Origin: Pratylenchus scribneri
Taxonomy: Eukaryota; Nematoda; Chromadorea; Rhabditida; Pratylenchidae
Length of the DNA stretch: 64,000 nucleotides
Reading direction: 5' to 3'
Assembly: GCA_030063045.1 (NCBI GenBank)
Contig: JAQSEB010000029.1
Location: 1,426,001-1,490,000 of the forward strand
In this document: positions 22,101 through 34,762 of the stretch, piece by piece
Position numbering within the stretch: the stretch's first letter is position 1
Layout: each line of letters starts with the position of its first letter
Position numbers and translations under genes: made by a program
The notes under the pieces: model-generated
What the model saw: only the letters and a program-made list of their open reading frames with translations
What the model was told of the DNA's origin: nothing
Database searches by the model: none

Positions 22101-25100
22101 CCTTTGTTGTGTTGCCTGGGACTCGAATTTGTTCATTTTGTACAATTCGACGGGTCACAAATGGAGGGGTACCCTTTAAAAATGGAAATATTTTATTTTT
22201 CAAAAATGGTTCAGAAATTTATCCAAGATCCATAAACATTAGATCCCATCAATAGATCTGATCAAGAAGAATCATTTGATTATGTTTTGGCTTGCGTTTA
22301 ATCATTTCTAATTTAGTTTTGAACTAAAAAGGCAAATTGGTTTAAACCGAAGTGCCACTTTTGTATTTTGGTTTAAAACCTTTTCATTTTTGATACAACT
22401 ATGCCAAAAATTTTACCAATCTAAGCAGTTTGATGAGCTCTATTATTTTTTATAAAATTTAATTGGTTTTAAACCAATATTAAAATGTATTAAATAATTT
22501 AATTTAATTGAATATTTTAGAAAGTGCCATCTTTGTATTTTGGTTTAAAACCTTTTCATTTTTGATCCAACTATGCCAAAAATTTTACCAATCTAAGCAG
22601 TTTGATGAGCTTTATTATTTTTACAAAAAATTAATTGGTTTTAAACCTATATAAAAATGTTATAAACAATTTAATGGAAGGGAATATTCCAAAAAGTGCC
22701 AATTTTGCATTTTTGGTTTAAAACCTTTTCATTTTTGATTAAATTTTTCCAAAAATTATACCAAACGAAGCATTTTTATGTGCTCTATTATTTTTTATTA
22801 AATTTAATTGGTTTTAAACCAATATTAAAATGTATTAAATAATTTAATTTAATTGAATATTTTAGAAAGTGCCATCTTTGTATTTTGGTTTAAAACCGTT
22901 TCATTTTTGATTAAATTATTCCAAAAATTATACCTATCGAAGCATTTTTATGTGCTCTATTATTTTTTATAAAATTTATTTAGTTTTAAACCCATACAAA
23001 AAAGTAATTAACAATTTAATTGAAAGGAATATTCCAAAAAGTGCCAATTTTGCATTTTTGGTTTAAAACCTTTTCATTTTTGATTAAATTATTCCAAAAA
23101 TTATACCAATTGAAGCATTTTTATGTGCTCTATTATTTTTTATAAAATTTAATTGGTTTTAAACCAATATTAAAATGTATTTAATAATTTAATTTAATTG
23201 GATATTTTAGAAAGTGCCATCTTTGTATTTTGGTTTAAAACCTTTTCATTTTTGATCCAACTATGCCAAAAATTTTACCATTTTAAGCAGTTTGATGAGC
23301 TTTATTATTTTTACAAAAAATTAATTGGTTTTAAACCTATATAAAAATGTTATAAACAATTTAATGGAAGGGAATATTCCAAAAAGTGCCAATTTTGCAT
23401 TTTTGGTTTAAAACCTTTTCATTTTTGATTAAATTATTCCAAAAATTATACCAATCTAAGCAGTTTTATGTGCTCTATTATTTTTTATTAAATTTAATTG
23501 GTTTTAAACCAATATTAAAATGTATTAAATAATTTAATTTAATTGAATATTTTAGAAAGTGCCATCTTTGTATTTTGGTTTAAAACCGTTTCATTTTTGA
23601 TTAAATTATTCCAAAAATTATACCTATCGAAGCATTTTTATGTGCTCTATTATTTTTTATAAAATTTATTTAGTTTTAAACCCATACAAAAAAGTAATTA
23701 ACAATTTAATTGAAAGGAATATTCCAAAAAGTGCCAATTTTGCATTTTTGGTTTAAAACCTTTTCATTTTTGAATAAATTATTCCAAAAATTATACCAAT
23801 CGAAGCATTTTTATGTGCTCTATTATTTTTTATAAAATTTAATTAGTTTTAAACCAATACCAAGAAGTAATAAATAATTAAATTGAAATGAATATCATAA
23901 AAACTACCAACTTGGTAATTTGGTTTAAAACCTTTTCATTTTTGATTAAATTATTTCAAAAATTATACCAATCGAAGCATATTTATGTGCTCTATTATTT
24001 TTTGTTAAATTTAATTGGTTTTAAACCATTATTAAAATGTATTAAATAATTTAATTTAATTGAATATTTTAGAAAGTGCCAATTTTGCATTTTTGGTTTA
24101 AAACGTTTTCATTTTTGATTAAATTATTCCAAAAATTATACCAATTGAAGCATTTTTATGTGCTCTATTATTTTTTATAAAATTTAATTGGTTTTAAACC
24201 AATATTAAAATGTATTTAATAATTTAATTTAATTGGATATTTTAGAAAGTGCCATCTTTGTATTTTGGTTTAAAACCTTTTCATTTTTGATCCAACTATG
24301 CCAAAAATTTTACCATTTTAAGCAGTTTGATGAGCTTTATTATTTTTACAAAAAATTAATTGGTTTTAAACCTATATAAAAATGTTATAAACAATTTTAT
24401 GGAAGGGAATATTCCAAAAAGTGCCAATTTTGCATTTTTGGTTTAAAACCTTTTCATTTTTGATTAAATTATTCCAAAAATTATACCAATCTAAGCAGTT
24501 TTATGTGCTCTATTATTTTTTATTAAATTTAATTGGTTTTAAACCAATATTAAAATGTATTAAATAATTTAATTTAATTGAATATTTTAGAAAGTGCCAT
24601 CTTTGTATTTTGGTTTAAAACCGTTTCATTTTTGATTAAATTATTCCAAAAATTATACCAAACGAAGCATTTTTATGTGCTCTATTATTTTTTATTAAAT
24701 TAATTGGTTTTAAACCATTATTAAAATGTATTAAATAATTTAATTTAATTGAATATTTTAGAAAGTGCCAATTTTGCATTTTTGGTTTAAAACGTTTTCA
24801 TTTTTGATTAAATTATTCCAAAAATTATACCAAACGTAGCATTTTTATGTGCTCTATTATTTTTTATTAAATTTAATTGGTTTTAAACCAATATTAAAAT
24901 GTATTAAATAATTTAATTTAATTGAATATTTTAGAAAGTGCCATCTTTGTATTTTGGTTTAAAACCGTTTCATTTTTCATTAAATTATTCCAAAAATTAT
25001 ACCAAACGTAGCAATTTTATGTGCTCTATTATTTTTTATTAAATTTAATTGGTTTTAAACCAATATTAAAATGTATTAGATAATTTAATTTAATTGAATA

Positions 25101-28100
25101 TTTTAGAAAGTGCCATCTTTGTATTTTGGTTTAAAACCATTTTATTTTTCAAGAAACCATGTATAAAATGATATCAATCGAAGCATTTTTATGTGCTCTA
25201 TTATTTTTTATAAAATTTAATTGGTTTTAAACCAATATTAAAATGTATTAATTGGATATTTTAGAAAGTGCCATCTTTGTATTTTGGTTTAAAACCTCTT
25301 TATTTTTGATCAAACTATGGAATAAATTATATCAATTAATGAATCTTGAGGAGCTCTATTATTTTTTACAATAATTTAATTAGTTTTAAACCTATATAAA
25401 AATGTTATAAACAATTTAATTGAAAGGAATATTCTAAAAAGTAGAAATTTTGTATTTTTAGTTTAAAACCTTTTTAATTTTGATCAACCATGGGAAAAAT
25501 TATATTAATCGAAGAAGTTTGAGTAGTTCTATTATTTTTACAAAAATTTAATTGGTTTTAAACCTATATAAAAATGTTATAAACAATTTAATGGAAAGGA
25601 ATATTCCAAAAAGTGCCAATTTTGCATTTTTAGTTTAAAACCTTTTCATTTTTGATTAAATTATTCCAAAAATTATACCAATCTACGCAGTTTGATGTGC
25701 TCTATTATTTTTTATAAAATTTATTTAGTTTTAAACCCATACAAAAAAGTAATTAACAATTTAATGGAAAGGAATATTCCAAAAAGTGCCAATTTTGCAT
25801 TTTTGGTTTAAAACCTTTTCATTTTTGATTAAATTATTCCAAAAAATATACCGAAGCATTTTTATGTGCTCTATTATTTTTTATAAAAATTAATTGGTTT
25901 TAAACCTATATAAAAATGTTAAAAACAATTTAATGGAAGGGAATATTCCAAAAAGTGCCAATTTTGCATTTTTAGTTTAAAACCTTTTCATTTTTGATTA
26001 AATTATTCCAAAAAATATACCGAAGCATTTTTATGTGCTCTATTATTTTTTATAAAATTTAATTGGTTTTAAACCAATATAAAAATGTATTAAATAATTT
26101 AATTTAATTGAATATAATAAAAACTACCAAATTGGTAATTTGGTTTAAAACCTTTTTATTTTTCAAGAAACCATGTAAAAAATGATATCAATCGAAGCAT
26201 CTTGATTAGATCTATTATTTTTTTATAAAATTTAATTGGTTTTAAACCAATACCAAAAAGTAATAAATAATTTAATAAAAATGAATATCATAAAAACTGC
26301 TAACTTGGTATTTTGGTTTAAAACGTTTTAATTTTTGATTAAATTATTCCAAAAATTATACCAATCGAAGCATATTTATGTGCTCTATTATTTTTTATAA
26401 AATTTAATTGGTTTTAAACCAATACCAAAAAGTAATAAATAATTTAATAGAAATGAATATCATAAAAACTGCTAACTTGGTATTTTGGTTTAAAACCTTT
26501 TAATTTTTGATTAAATTATTCCAAAAATTATACCAATCGAAGAATATTTATGTGCTCTATTATTTTTTATAAATTTAATTGGTTTTAAACCAATACCAAA
26601 AAGTAATAAATAATTTAATAGAAATGAATATCATAAAAACTGCCAACTTGGTATTTTGGTTTAAAACCTTTTAATTTTTTAATAAATTATTCCAAAAATT
26701 ATACCAATCGAAGAATATTTATGTGTTCTATTATTTTTTATAAAATTTAATTGGTTTTAAACCAATACCAAAAAGTAATAAATAATTTAATAGAAATGAA
26801 TATCATAAAAACTGCCAACTTGGTATTTTGGTTTAAAACGTTTTAATTTTTGATTAAATTATTCCAAAAATTATACCAATCGAAGCAGTTTGATGAGCTC
26901 TATTATTTTTACAAAAATTTAATTGGTTTAAAACCCATACAAAAAAGTAATTAACAATTTAATTGATAGGAATATTCCAAAAAGTGCCAATTTTGCATTT
27001 TTGGTTTAAAACCTTTTCATTTTTGATTAAATTATTCCAAAAATTATACCAAACGAAGCATTTTTATGTGCTCTATTATTTTTTATAAAATTTAACTGGT
27101 TTTAAACCAGTATTAAAATGTATTAAATAATTTAATTTAATTGAATATTTTAAAAAGTGCCATCTTTGTATTTTGGTTTAAAACCTTTTTATTTTTGATC
27201 AAACCATGGAATAAATTATATCGATTAATGCATCTTGTGGAGCTCTATTATTTTTTATAAAATTTATTTGGTTTTATACCAATACAAAAAGTAATTAACA
27301 ATTTAATTGAAAGGAATATTCCAAAAAGTGCCAATTTTGCATTTTTGGTTTAAAATCTTTTCGTTTTTGATCCAACTATGCCAAAAATTATACCAATCTA
27401 AGCAGTTTGATGAGCTCTATTATTTTTACAAAAATTTAATTGGTTTTAAACCCATACAAAAAAGTAATTAACAATTTAATTGATAGGAATATTCCAAAAA
27501 GTGCCAATTTTGCATTTTTGGTTTAAAACCTTTTCATTTTTGATTAAATTATTCCAAAAATTATACCAAACGAAGCATTTTTATGTGCTCTATTATTTTT
27601 TATAAAATTTAACTGGTTTTAAACCAGTATTAAAATGTATTAAATAATTTAATTTAATTGAATATTTTAAAAAGTGCCATCTTTGTATTTTGGTTTAAAA
27701 CCTTTTTATTTTTGATCAAACCATGGAATAAATTATATCGATTAATGCATCTTGTGGAGCTCTATTATTTTTTATAAAATTTATTTGGTTTTATACCAAT
27801 ACAAAAAGTAATTAACAATTTAATTGAAAGGAATATTCCAAAAAGTGCCAATTTTGCATTTTTGGTTTAAAATCTTTTCATTTTTGATTAAATTATTCCT
27901 AAAATTATACCAAATGAAGCATTTTTATTTGCTCTATTATTTTTTATAAAATTTAATTGGTTTTAAACCAATATTAAAATGTATTAAATAATTTTTAATT
28001 GAATATTTTAGAAAGTGCCATCTTTGTATTTTGGTTTAAAACCTTTTCATTTTTGATTAAATTATTCCAAAAATTATACGAATCGAAGCATTTTTATGTG

Positions 28101-31100
28101 CTCTATTATTTTTTATAAAATTTAATTGGTTTTATACCAATATTAAAATATATTAAATAATTTAATTTAATTGAATATTTTAGAAAGTGCCATCTTTGTA
28201 TTTTGGTTTAAAACCTTTTTATTTTTCAAGAAACCATGTAAAAAATGATATCAATCGAAGCATCTTGATTAGATCTATTATTTTTTATAAAATTTAATTG
28301 GTTTTAAACCAATACCAAAAAGTAATAAATAATTTAATTTAAAGGAATGTTCCAAAAAGTGCCAATTTTGCATTTTTGGTTTAAAACATTTTCATTTTTG
28401 ATCCAACTATGCCAAAAATTTTACTATTCTAAGCAGCTGATGAGCTCTATTATTTTTTATAAAATTTAATTGGTTTTATACCAATATTAAAATATATTAA
28501 ATAATTTAATTTAAAGGAATATTCCAAAAAGTGCCAATTTTGCATTTTTGGTTTAAAACCTTTTCATTTTTGATCCAACAATGCCAAAAATTATACAAAT
28601 CTAAGCAGTTTGATGAGCTCTATTATTTTTTATAAAATTTAATTGGTTTTATACCAATATTAAAATATATTAAATAATTTAATTTAATTGAATATTTTAG
28701 AAAGTGCCATCTTTGTATTTTGGTTTAAAACCGTTTCATTTTTGATCAACAATGGGAAAAATTATATTAATCGAAAAAGTTTGAGTAGTTCTATTATTTT
28801 TATAAAAATTTTATTGGTTTTAAACATATATAAAAATGTTATAAACAATTTAATGGAAAGGAATATTCCAAAAAGTGCCAATTTTTTGGTTTAAAACCTT
28901 TTCATTTTTGATCCAACTATGCCAAAAATTTTACCAATCTAAGCTATTTGATGAGCTCAATTATTTTTTTATAAAATTTATTTAGTTTTAAACCCATACA
29001 AAAAAGTAATTAACAATTGAAAGGAATATTCCAAAAAGTGCCAATTTTGCATTTTTGGTTTAAAACCTTTTCATTTTTGATTAAATTATTCCAAAAATTA
29101 TACCAATCGAAGCATTTTTATGTGCTCTATTATTTTTTATAAAATTTAATTGGTTTTAAACCCATACAAAAAAGTAATAAATAATTTAATAGAAATGAAT
29201 ATCATAAAAACTGCCAACTTGATATTTTGGTTTAAAACCTTTTAATTTTTTAATAAATTATTCCAAAAATTATACCAATCGAAGAATATTTATGTGTTCT
29301 ATTATTTTTTATAAAATTTAATTGGTTTTAAACCAATACCAAAAAGTAATAAATAATTTAATAGAAATGAATATCATAAAAACTGCTAACTTGGTATTTT
29401 GGTTTAAAACCTTTTAATTTTTTAATAAATTATTCCAAAAATTATACCAATCGAAGAATATTTATGTGCTCTATTATTTTTTATAAATTTAATTGGTTTT
29501 AAACCAATACCAAAAAGTAATAAATAATTTAATAGAAATGAATATCATAAAAACTGCCAACTTGATATTTTGGTTTAAAACCTTTTAATTTTTTAATAAA
29601 TTATTCCAAAAATTATACCAATCGAAGAATATTTATGTGCTCTATTATTTTTTATAAAATTTAATTGGTTTTAAACCCATACAAAAAAGTAATAAATAAT
29701 TTAATAGAAATGAATATCATAAAAACTGCCAACTTGATATTTTGGTTTAAAACCTTTTAATTTTTTAATAAATTATTCCAAAAATTATACCAATCGAAGA
29801 ATATTTATGTGCTCTATTATTTTTTATAAATTTAATTGGTTTTAAACCAATACCAAAAAGTAATAAATAATTTAATAGAAATGAATATCATAAAAACTGC
29901 CAACTTGGTATTTTGGTTTAAAACGTTTTAATTTTTGATTAAATTATTCCAAAAATTATACCAATCGAAGCATTTTTATGTGCTCTATTATTTTTTATAA
30001 AATTTAATTGATTTTATACCAATATTAAAATATATTAAATAATTTAATTTAATTGAATATTTTAGAAAGTGCCATCTTTGTATTTTGGTTTAAAACCGTT
30101 TCATTTTTGATCAACAATGGGAAAAATTATATTAATCGAAAAAGTTTGAGTAGTTCTATTATTTTTATAAAAATTTTATTGGTTTTAAACATATATAAAA
30201 ATGTTATAAACAATTTAATGGAAAGGAATATTCCAAAAAGTGCCAATTTTTTGGTTTAAAACCTTTTCATTTTTGATCCAACTATGCCAAAAATTATACC
30301 AATCTAAGCTATTTGATGAGCTCAATTATTTTTTTATAAAAATTATTTAGTTTTAAACCCATACAAAAAAGTAATTAACAATTTAATTGAAAGGAATATT
30401 CCAAAAAGTGCCAATTTTGCATTTTTGGTTTAAAACCTTTTCATTTTTGATTAAATTATTCCAAAAATTATACCAATCGAAGCATTTTTATGTGCTCTAT
30501 TATTTTTTATAAAATTTAATTGGTTTTATACCAATATTAAAATATATTAAATAATTTAATTTAATTGAATATTTTAGAAAGTGCCATCTTTGCATTTTTG
30601 GTTTAAAACCTTTTTATTTTTCAAGAAACCATGTAAAAAATGATATCAATCGAAGCATCTTGATTAGATCTATTATTTTTTATAAAATTTAATTGGTTTT
30701 AAACCAATACCAAAAAGTAATAAATAATTTAATTGAAAGGAATATTCTAAAAAGTATCATCTTTTATATTTTGGTTTAAAACCTTTTCATTTTTGATTAA
30801 ATTATTCCAAAAATTATATCAATCTAAGCAGTTTGATGAGCTCTATTATTTTTTATAAAATTTATTTAGTTTTATACCAATACAAAAAGTAATTAACAAT
30901 TTAATTGAAAGGAATATTCCAAAAAGTGCCAATTTTGCATTTTTGGTTTAAAACCTTTTCATTTTTGATCAAACATGGGTAAAATTATATTAATCGAAGC
31001 AGTTTGAGTAGTTCTATTATTTTTACAAAAATTTAATTGGTTTTAAACCTATACCAAAAAGTAATAAATAATTTAATTAAAGGGAATCTAAAAAGGGCCA

Positions 31101-33377
31101 ACTTGGTATATAATATTTTCCATTGTACTCATTTTCAACATTTTCACTGTTTTTCGGCAAATTAAATACTCCCAATAATCCTAATATATATTATACTATC
31201 CAATTTTTATGCAAAAATTATTCACCTGGGATTGGGCTGGTCCCCAATTGAGCACATAAAAGAGTGGAAGAATGCCCATCCATGGTTGTTGATTGTTATT
31301 ATTTCCTGGCTTTTGCCAAACAACAATTGCCTTTCCATTCTCTTTTCCCCACAAATCCACCACATCCGTGCATTGCGGACTTTGATCTTCTGCAGTTGGC
31401 CAAATTGCATATAAAATACCGAAAAAAGCCATTTTCACCTTTTCTACAATATCTCAAATTTGGGAATTTTTGGCAGTCCAATTCTACAGAAATCTGAATG
31501 TCGAATGGTTCGATTCGAACGCATCTAAATTTAGGGACAATAAATGTATTAAAATAAATGCAAAATAAGAATAGAAGTCACAAATGAATCCATCAAACTT
31601 GCCTTGGCAACATTCGCACTTCCATGTAAATTCGGCATCTTAAATTCAATGGAAGTATTTAAAAAGTTATAATATTGAAAAATAGTTCAATGGTTTAACA
31701 AAGGATTTGACCTATAAATTCCCAAACCATATACCCAAAATTGGATAGAGCTGCTGGTCAAGATGGACGCATTGAATGGTATATAATTTGTTTTGGTTTG
31801 GTCAACAATTAAAGGGTATTAAACGGTTTAAACCCATTTTGGTTTGGTCAACAATTAAAGGGTATTAAACGGTTTAAACCCATTTTGGTTTGGTTAACAA
31901 TTAAAGGGTATTAAACGGTTTAAACCCATTTTGGTTTGGTCAACAATTAAAGGGTATTAAACGGTTTAAACCCATTTTGGTTTGGTCAACAATTAAAGGG
32001 TATTAAACGGTTTAAACCCATTTTGGTTTGGCCAACAATTAAAGGGTATTAAATGATTTAAACCATTTTGGTTTGGTCAACAATTAAAGGGTATTAAACG
32101 GTTTAAACCCATTTTGGTTTAATGGTCCAAAACTAAGTTAAAAAAATTGGTTAAACCCACCAAAATATAATCAAATTTCAAATGATACATCTTAATAATC
32201 TATCGATTGGTTATAAGTTTTATGATTAAAGGATATACTTTTATACCATTATTTTCGACAAATAATTAATTTCCCCTTCCAAATTTTCCTTCACCTTTCT
32301 TGTAGAACATCGACTGGAAGGGCCAAATGGAGACGGGCTCCACCTTGGACCAATTCCAGCCGGGGTTGGCTGAGTCTATCCTCGGGTGTTTGGCACCGGA
32401 TTGGATAAGCTGTTGGCGGGGAATATCCATAAATGTCAGTGTCATCATAGCCGGCTGGATGTTGCCAACTGATTGAGAAATGCAGCGTTTGTCCATCGCC
32501 CGATTGTTTTGGTCGATCCATATGAATCTGAGATTGGAGGAATTAAATGAATTTTGACATTTTTGTACCGACCGTTTCTTTTGGCACAATGAATGGCGGA
32601 AATTGGGCGGGAATGGCCTTTGGTCGAAACACCACCAAATGGTTGATTGGATCGGTGGAACGGAGAACGACGAGAAGACGGAATTGATAGTCACGGCAAG
32701 CATCCGGAAGTGCCAAAGTGATTTGGGGAGCGGAGGATGCGCCCTATTGGAAATGGGAGAAAAAGAAAATGCATGAAAATATGATAGGAATATATGGAAA
32801 TTCAGACCAATTTATCGCTTTAAAACAACTCATCAATGACTGGTCCAATTATGATTATTGTGTCAAATTAAAGAGCAGACTTAAGTCTATAAAATGATTT
32901 TAATTTTATTTAAATGATTAAGAATTGGATACAATTATGCCCAAAAAACCACTGCTATACATATTAAAGATAATTTTAATGGTTTTAGCCGTTAATTCAT
33001 CAATTCTGAACCAATTTAAATAAATTAATATAATTTAATAGCCAAAAGTCTGCTCTTTAATTCATTTCTTATAGTTATTTTAAATGGTATAAAATTTGAG
33101 TAAATCTCCTACCGCAAATGTCCAGATGGGCCTTTCGGCACTTTGGACGGAGAATTCAAAAATGTAGATGAATGCATTTGGAATGGATTCGACTCGCATC
33201 AAAATTGTGCGCACATCTTTGTAGCTACTCTCCGATTCGATCAGCCTTTCCACGGTTTTCTCTGATAAACCAAAATCAATTTACACCAAATTTTGATGGC
33301 AAACCCGTCAGTAAATTTTCATTAATTGAATTGCATTCATCCGTTTCGATGTTCACTGGGCAATTGCAATATACAGC
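19133..33377 (-). CDS. Fibronectin type III-like extracellular protein (anosmin/KAL-1-like candidate)
   Basis: Exons: 33305-33377, 33113-33261, 32573-32743, 32295-32527, ~31226-31438, 21877-22173, 20897-21226, ~19850-20587, 19133-19333. Most join in phase. The link between 32295 and ~31438 does not, so an exon or splice site is missed there. FN3-like signatures are TLHFSISWQHPAGYDD, CRDYQFRLLVVLRS, NGKAIVVWQKPG with YVLNWGPAQ, and LPGVQYGLQICAFYA. These fit two or three FN3 repeats. After the repeats come a Thr/Ser stretch, a long Lys/Glu-rich segment, and a C-terminal hydrophobic run (LMLAGPIFFLLGLVCSL) that could anchor the protein. N-terminal CNC and C residues and FN3 repeats recall anosmin, but I would not name it firmly. 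Introns hold MITE-A copies and satellite array 2. The exon-8 frame also has a stop at 19847; the alternative is a donor at ACG|GTAGGG, used here. Confidence 0.6.
19355..19853. mobile_element. MITE-A copy with four internal repeats
   Basis: It starts near ATATTTAATTTGCCGAAAA and ends TTTTTCGTCAAATTATTT. Inside are about four ~45-bp units with AACCAAAATGGGTTTA and TTTAATTGTTGA. Terminal landmarks 'GTTTATCCTATATCCC' and the inverse 'GTTGGACAAACCC' mark the subterminal inverted repeats. It fills the last intron of the FN3-type gene. Confidence 0.8.
21330..21640. repeat. Dispersed palindromic repeat, family 3
   Basis: Shares AACAACCAATTTTGGAAGG, GCCACTTTTTAGA and GGCTTTAGAATGGCATATTG with the copy at 5440-5740. 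It lies in an intron between two exons of the FN3-type gene. Confidence 0.5.
22178..31175. mobile_element. MITE-A copy inflated by satellite array 2
   Basis: The left edge (22178-22345) carries MITE-A end landmarks: AAATATTTTATTTTTC, 'TTTATCCAAGATCCATAAAC', 'CAATAGATCTGATCAAGAAG', 'TTTTGGCTTGCGTTTAA'. The right edge (31110-31175) ends CTGTTTTTCGGCAAATTAAATA, the inverted MITE-A terminus. Everything between is the ~170-bp satellite. A normal copy here is 300-600 bp, so this one has grown to about 9 kb. It occupies the FN3-gene intron between exons ~31226 and 22173. Confidence 0.75.
22345..31110. repeat. Satellite array 2 (~170-bp monomer, about 51 copies)
   Basis: The same monomer family as array 1, with CTCTATTATTTTTTATAAAA and the TTGGTTTAAAACC/GGTTTTAAACCAA inverted pair in each unit. 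Several monomer subtypes alternate. Block duplications are visible: a ~515-bp block at ~26960 repeats at ~27475, a ~1020-bp block at ~23160 repeats at ~24180, and a ~1365-bp block at 28688 repeats at 30053. These correspond to 3, 6 and 8 monomers. There is no coding content. Confidence 0.95.
31648..32275. mobile_element. MITE-A copy with seven internal repeats
   Basis: Left landmarks are 'AGTATTTAAAAAG' and 'ATACCCAAAATTGGATAGAG'. About seven ~45-bp units (GGTCAACAATTAAAGGGTAT...CCCATTTTGG) lie at 31795-32115. The right end is 'TTTTCGACAAATAATTAATTT'. It sits in the intron between the FN3-gene exons at ~31438 and 32295. Confidence 0.85.
32813..33094. mobile_element. MITE-P copy 3 (degenerate)
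   Basis: CATCAATGACTGGTCCAATT and AAATTAAAGAGCAGACTT on the left, inverted as AGCCAAAAGTCTGCTCTTTAATT on the right. The ends are eroded. It lies in the FN3-gene intron 32744-33112. Confidence 0.75.
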
Positions 33378-34074
33378 CTGAAAAATGACATAAAACAATT
33401 GGAAGAAATGCAATGATCGATTTTGGCCTATATTCCGACTAGGCTAAAGCTAATTTATGAATATTTTATACCATTTTAAAGATCTGAGTTTAATCTACAA
33501 AATTTCATAAATTTTTTTTCCAAATTCAAAATAAAAATTTATTTTATATAATTACTTACCGATAATTAACTCAAGTTGTTCTAAGAAATGATATCTTATT
33601 TTCAACAAATTATTTCGAATTTAATAAAATTATGATATAGTCATTTTGTTGAGGCAACTTTTGACTTTCAATTGTTATATCATTTTCATAAATTGGCAAT
33701 TGCCTAATTGTACAATGAACCAAAAACAGATGTACTCTACTCAATGTCAATGCTCAAGAAACTGCAAATATTTTGACCTATAGCTCAATGAGGCTAAAAG
33801 TCAAATTGAAAAGGGATATATCATTTGAAAGAGCTGAGTTTCCTCTACAAAAAGGCATTAAATAATATTTTTAATTCAAAAAATATTTAGAAAAAAAATT
33901 TACTCCGATCACTCGAGCTTTTCCAGTTCACCGAGTTTAAAGTGAATTTTAATTTTTAATTTACAATTTAATAAAATTTTATTATAGCCATTTTATAGAG
34001 GAAATTAAGCTCTTTGGAATGGTATAAATTTTTTACAAAATGACTCTTATTTCATTAAACTATTCTCCAAAAAC
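33378..34074. other. AT-rich region with family-3 repeat remnants
   Basis: Motifs such as 'GAAAGAGCTGAGTTTCCTCTA' and 'TAGAGGAAATTAAGCTCTTTGGAATGG' (about 33820 and 33995) are inverted with respect to one another and resemble the family-3 palindrome. No exon was found. Confidence 0.4.
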
Positions 34075-34229
34075 CTATTTATGCCAATTTCACATGCCTT
34101 TGGCGTTCCTGCATTCGCGCATTTTGCGTAACATTCAATCGCACATTTCGCCCTTCGACTCAACAATGCGGACACCAAATGAAGGCCAAAAATGAGTATA
34201 AAAATTTGGACGAAAGCCAATTTAGCCAT
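34075..34229 (-). CDS. Signal-peptide-bearing Cys-rich exon or small secreted protein
   Basis: From the ATG at 34229 the frame gives a clear signal peptide (MAKLAFVQIFILIFGLHLVS) followed by a cysteine-patterned segment (RRAKCAIECYAKCANAGTPKAC). A donor-like GTTTTTGG lies at ~34074. It is upstream of and co-oriented with the FN3-type gene, and would suit as that gene's first exon (anosmin also starts with a signal peptide and a Cys-rich domain). However, this donor is out of phase with the exon at 33377, so an exon between them would be needed. Unspliced, it would be a short secreted peptide. An in-frame ATG lies just upstream. Confidence 0.45.
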
Positions 34230-34639
34230 TATTCTCATCTCGGCAGAATTATTGTTGGAATTGTTGAAGGGCAAAATGGAAGGGAATGGAACATTTTGCT
34301 GAAGGCAAAATTGGGAAAATGGAAATTTTTGAGGGCTTCAACAGAGGGCGAATTGGAGGAAAGTCGACTAAAAATGCATGGAGAAGAAGCCGATTAGAGG
34401 ATTAATTGGGGAATGAGGGTGAAAGTGAAGGACTTGGATTTTGGGGGAATTGAAAGAGTGGAACAGCACCCAAAAGGGGGGAGTTGAGGAGGGAATGGTC
34501 AAGCCTCTCAAGCGTTGCCAATTAAGAAGGCTGACTTGAGGGTGGAAATGGGAAGTGTCATTCACGCCGGAGGGGAATGAAAAGGCGCGGACTGTGGAGA
34601 AATGATCAAAGAAAGGGGAAATCTCCTTGGGATTGGGAG

Positions 34640-34762
34640 AGAAAGTGCCTTGGGGGAGAAAGTGCCTTTGGGGGAAGGAGAAAGCGCCTCGAGGGGAGAA
34701 AGCGCCTTGGGGGAGAAAGTGCCTTTGGGGGAAGGAGAAAGCGCCTCGAGGAAAGGAGGCTG
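34640..34762. repeat. GC-richer short tandem repeat
   Basis: Alternating AGAAAGTGCCTTGGGGG and GGAGAAAGCGCCTCGAG units, about five in all, form a ~15-25-bp purine-rich repeat. Frames open through it on both strands, but these encode only the repeat. Confidence 0.8.

Noticed and set aside
28688..30259. Two identical 68-codon ORFs
   Set aside because: They are the same satellite block duplicated 1365 bp apart, not genes.
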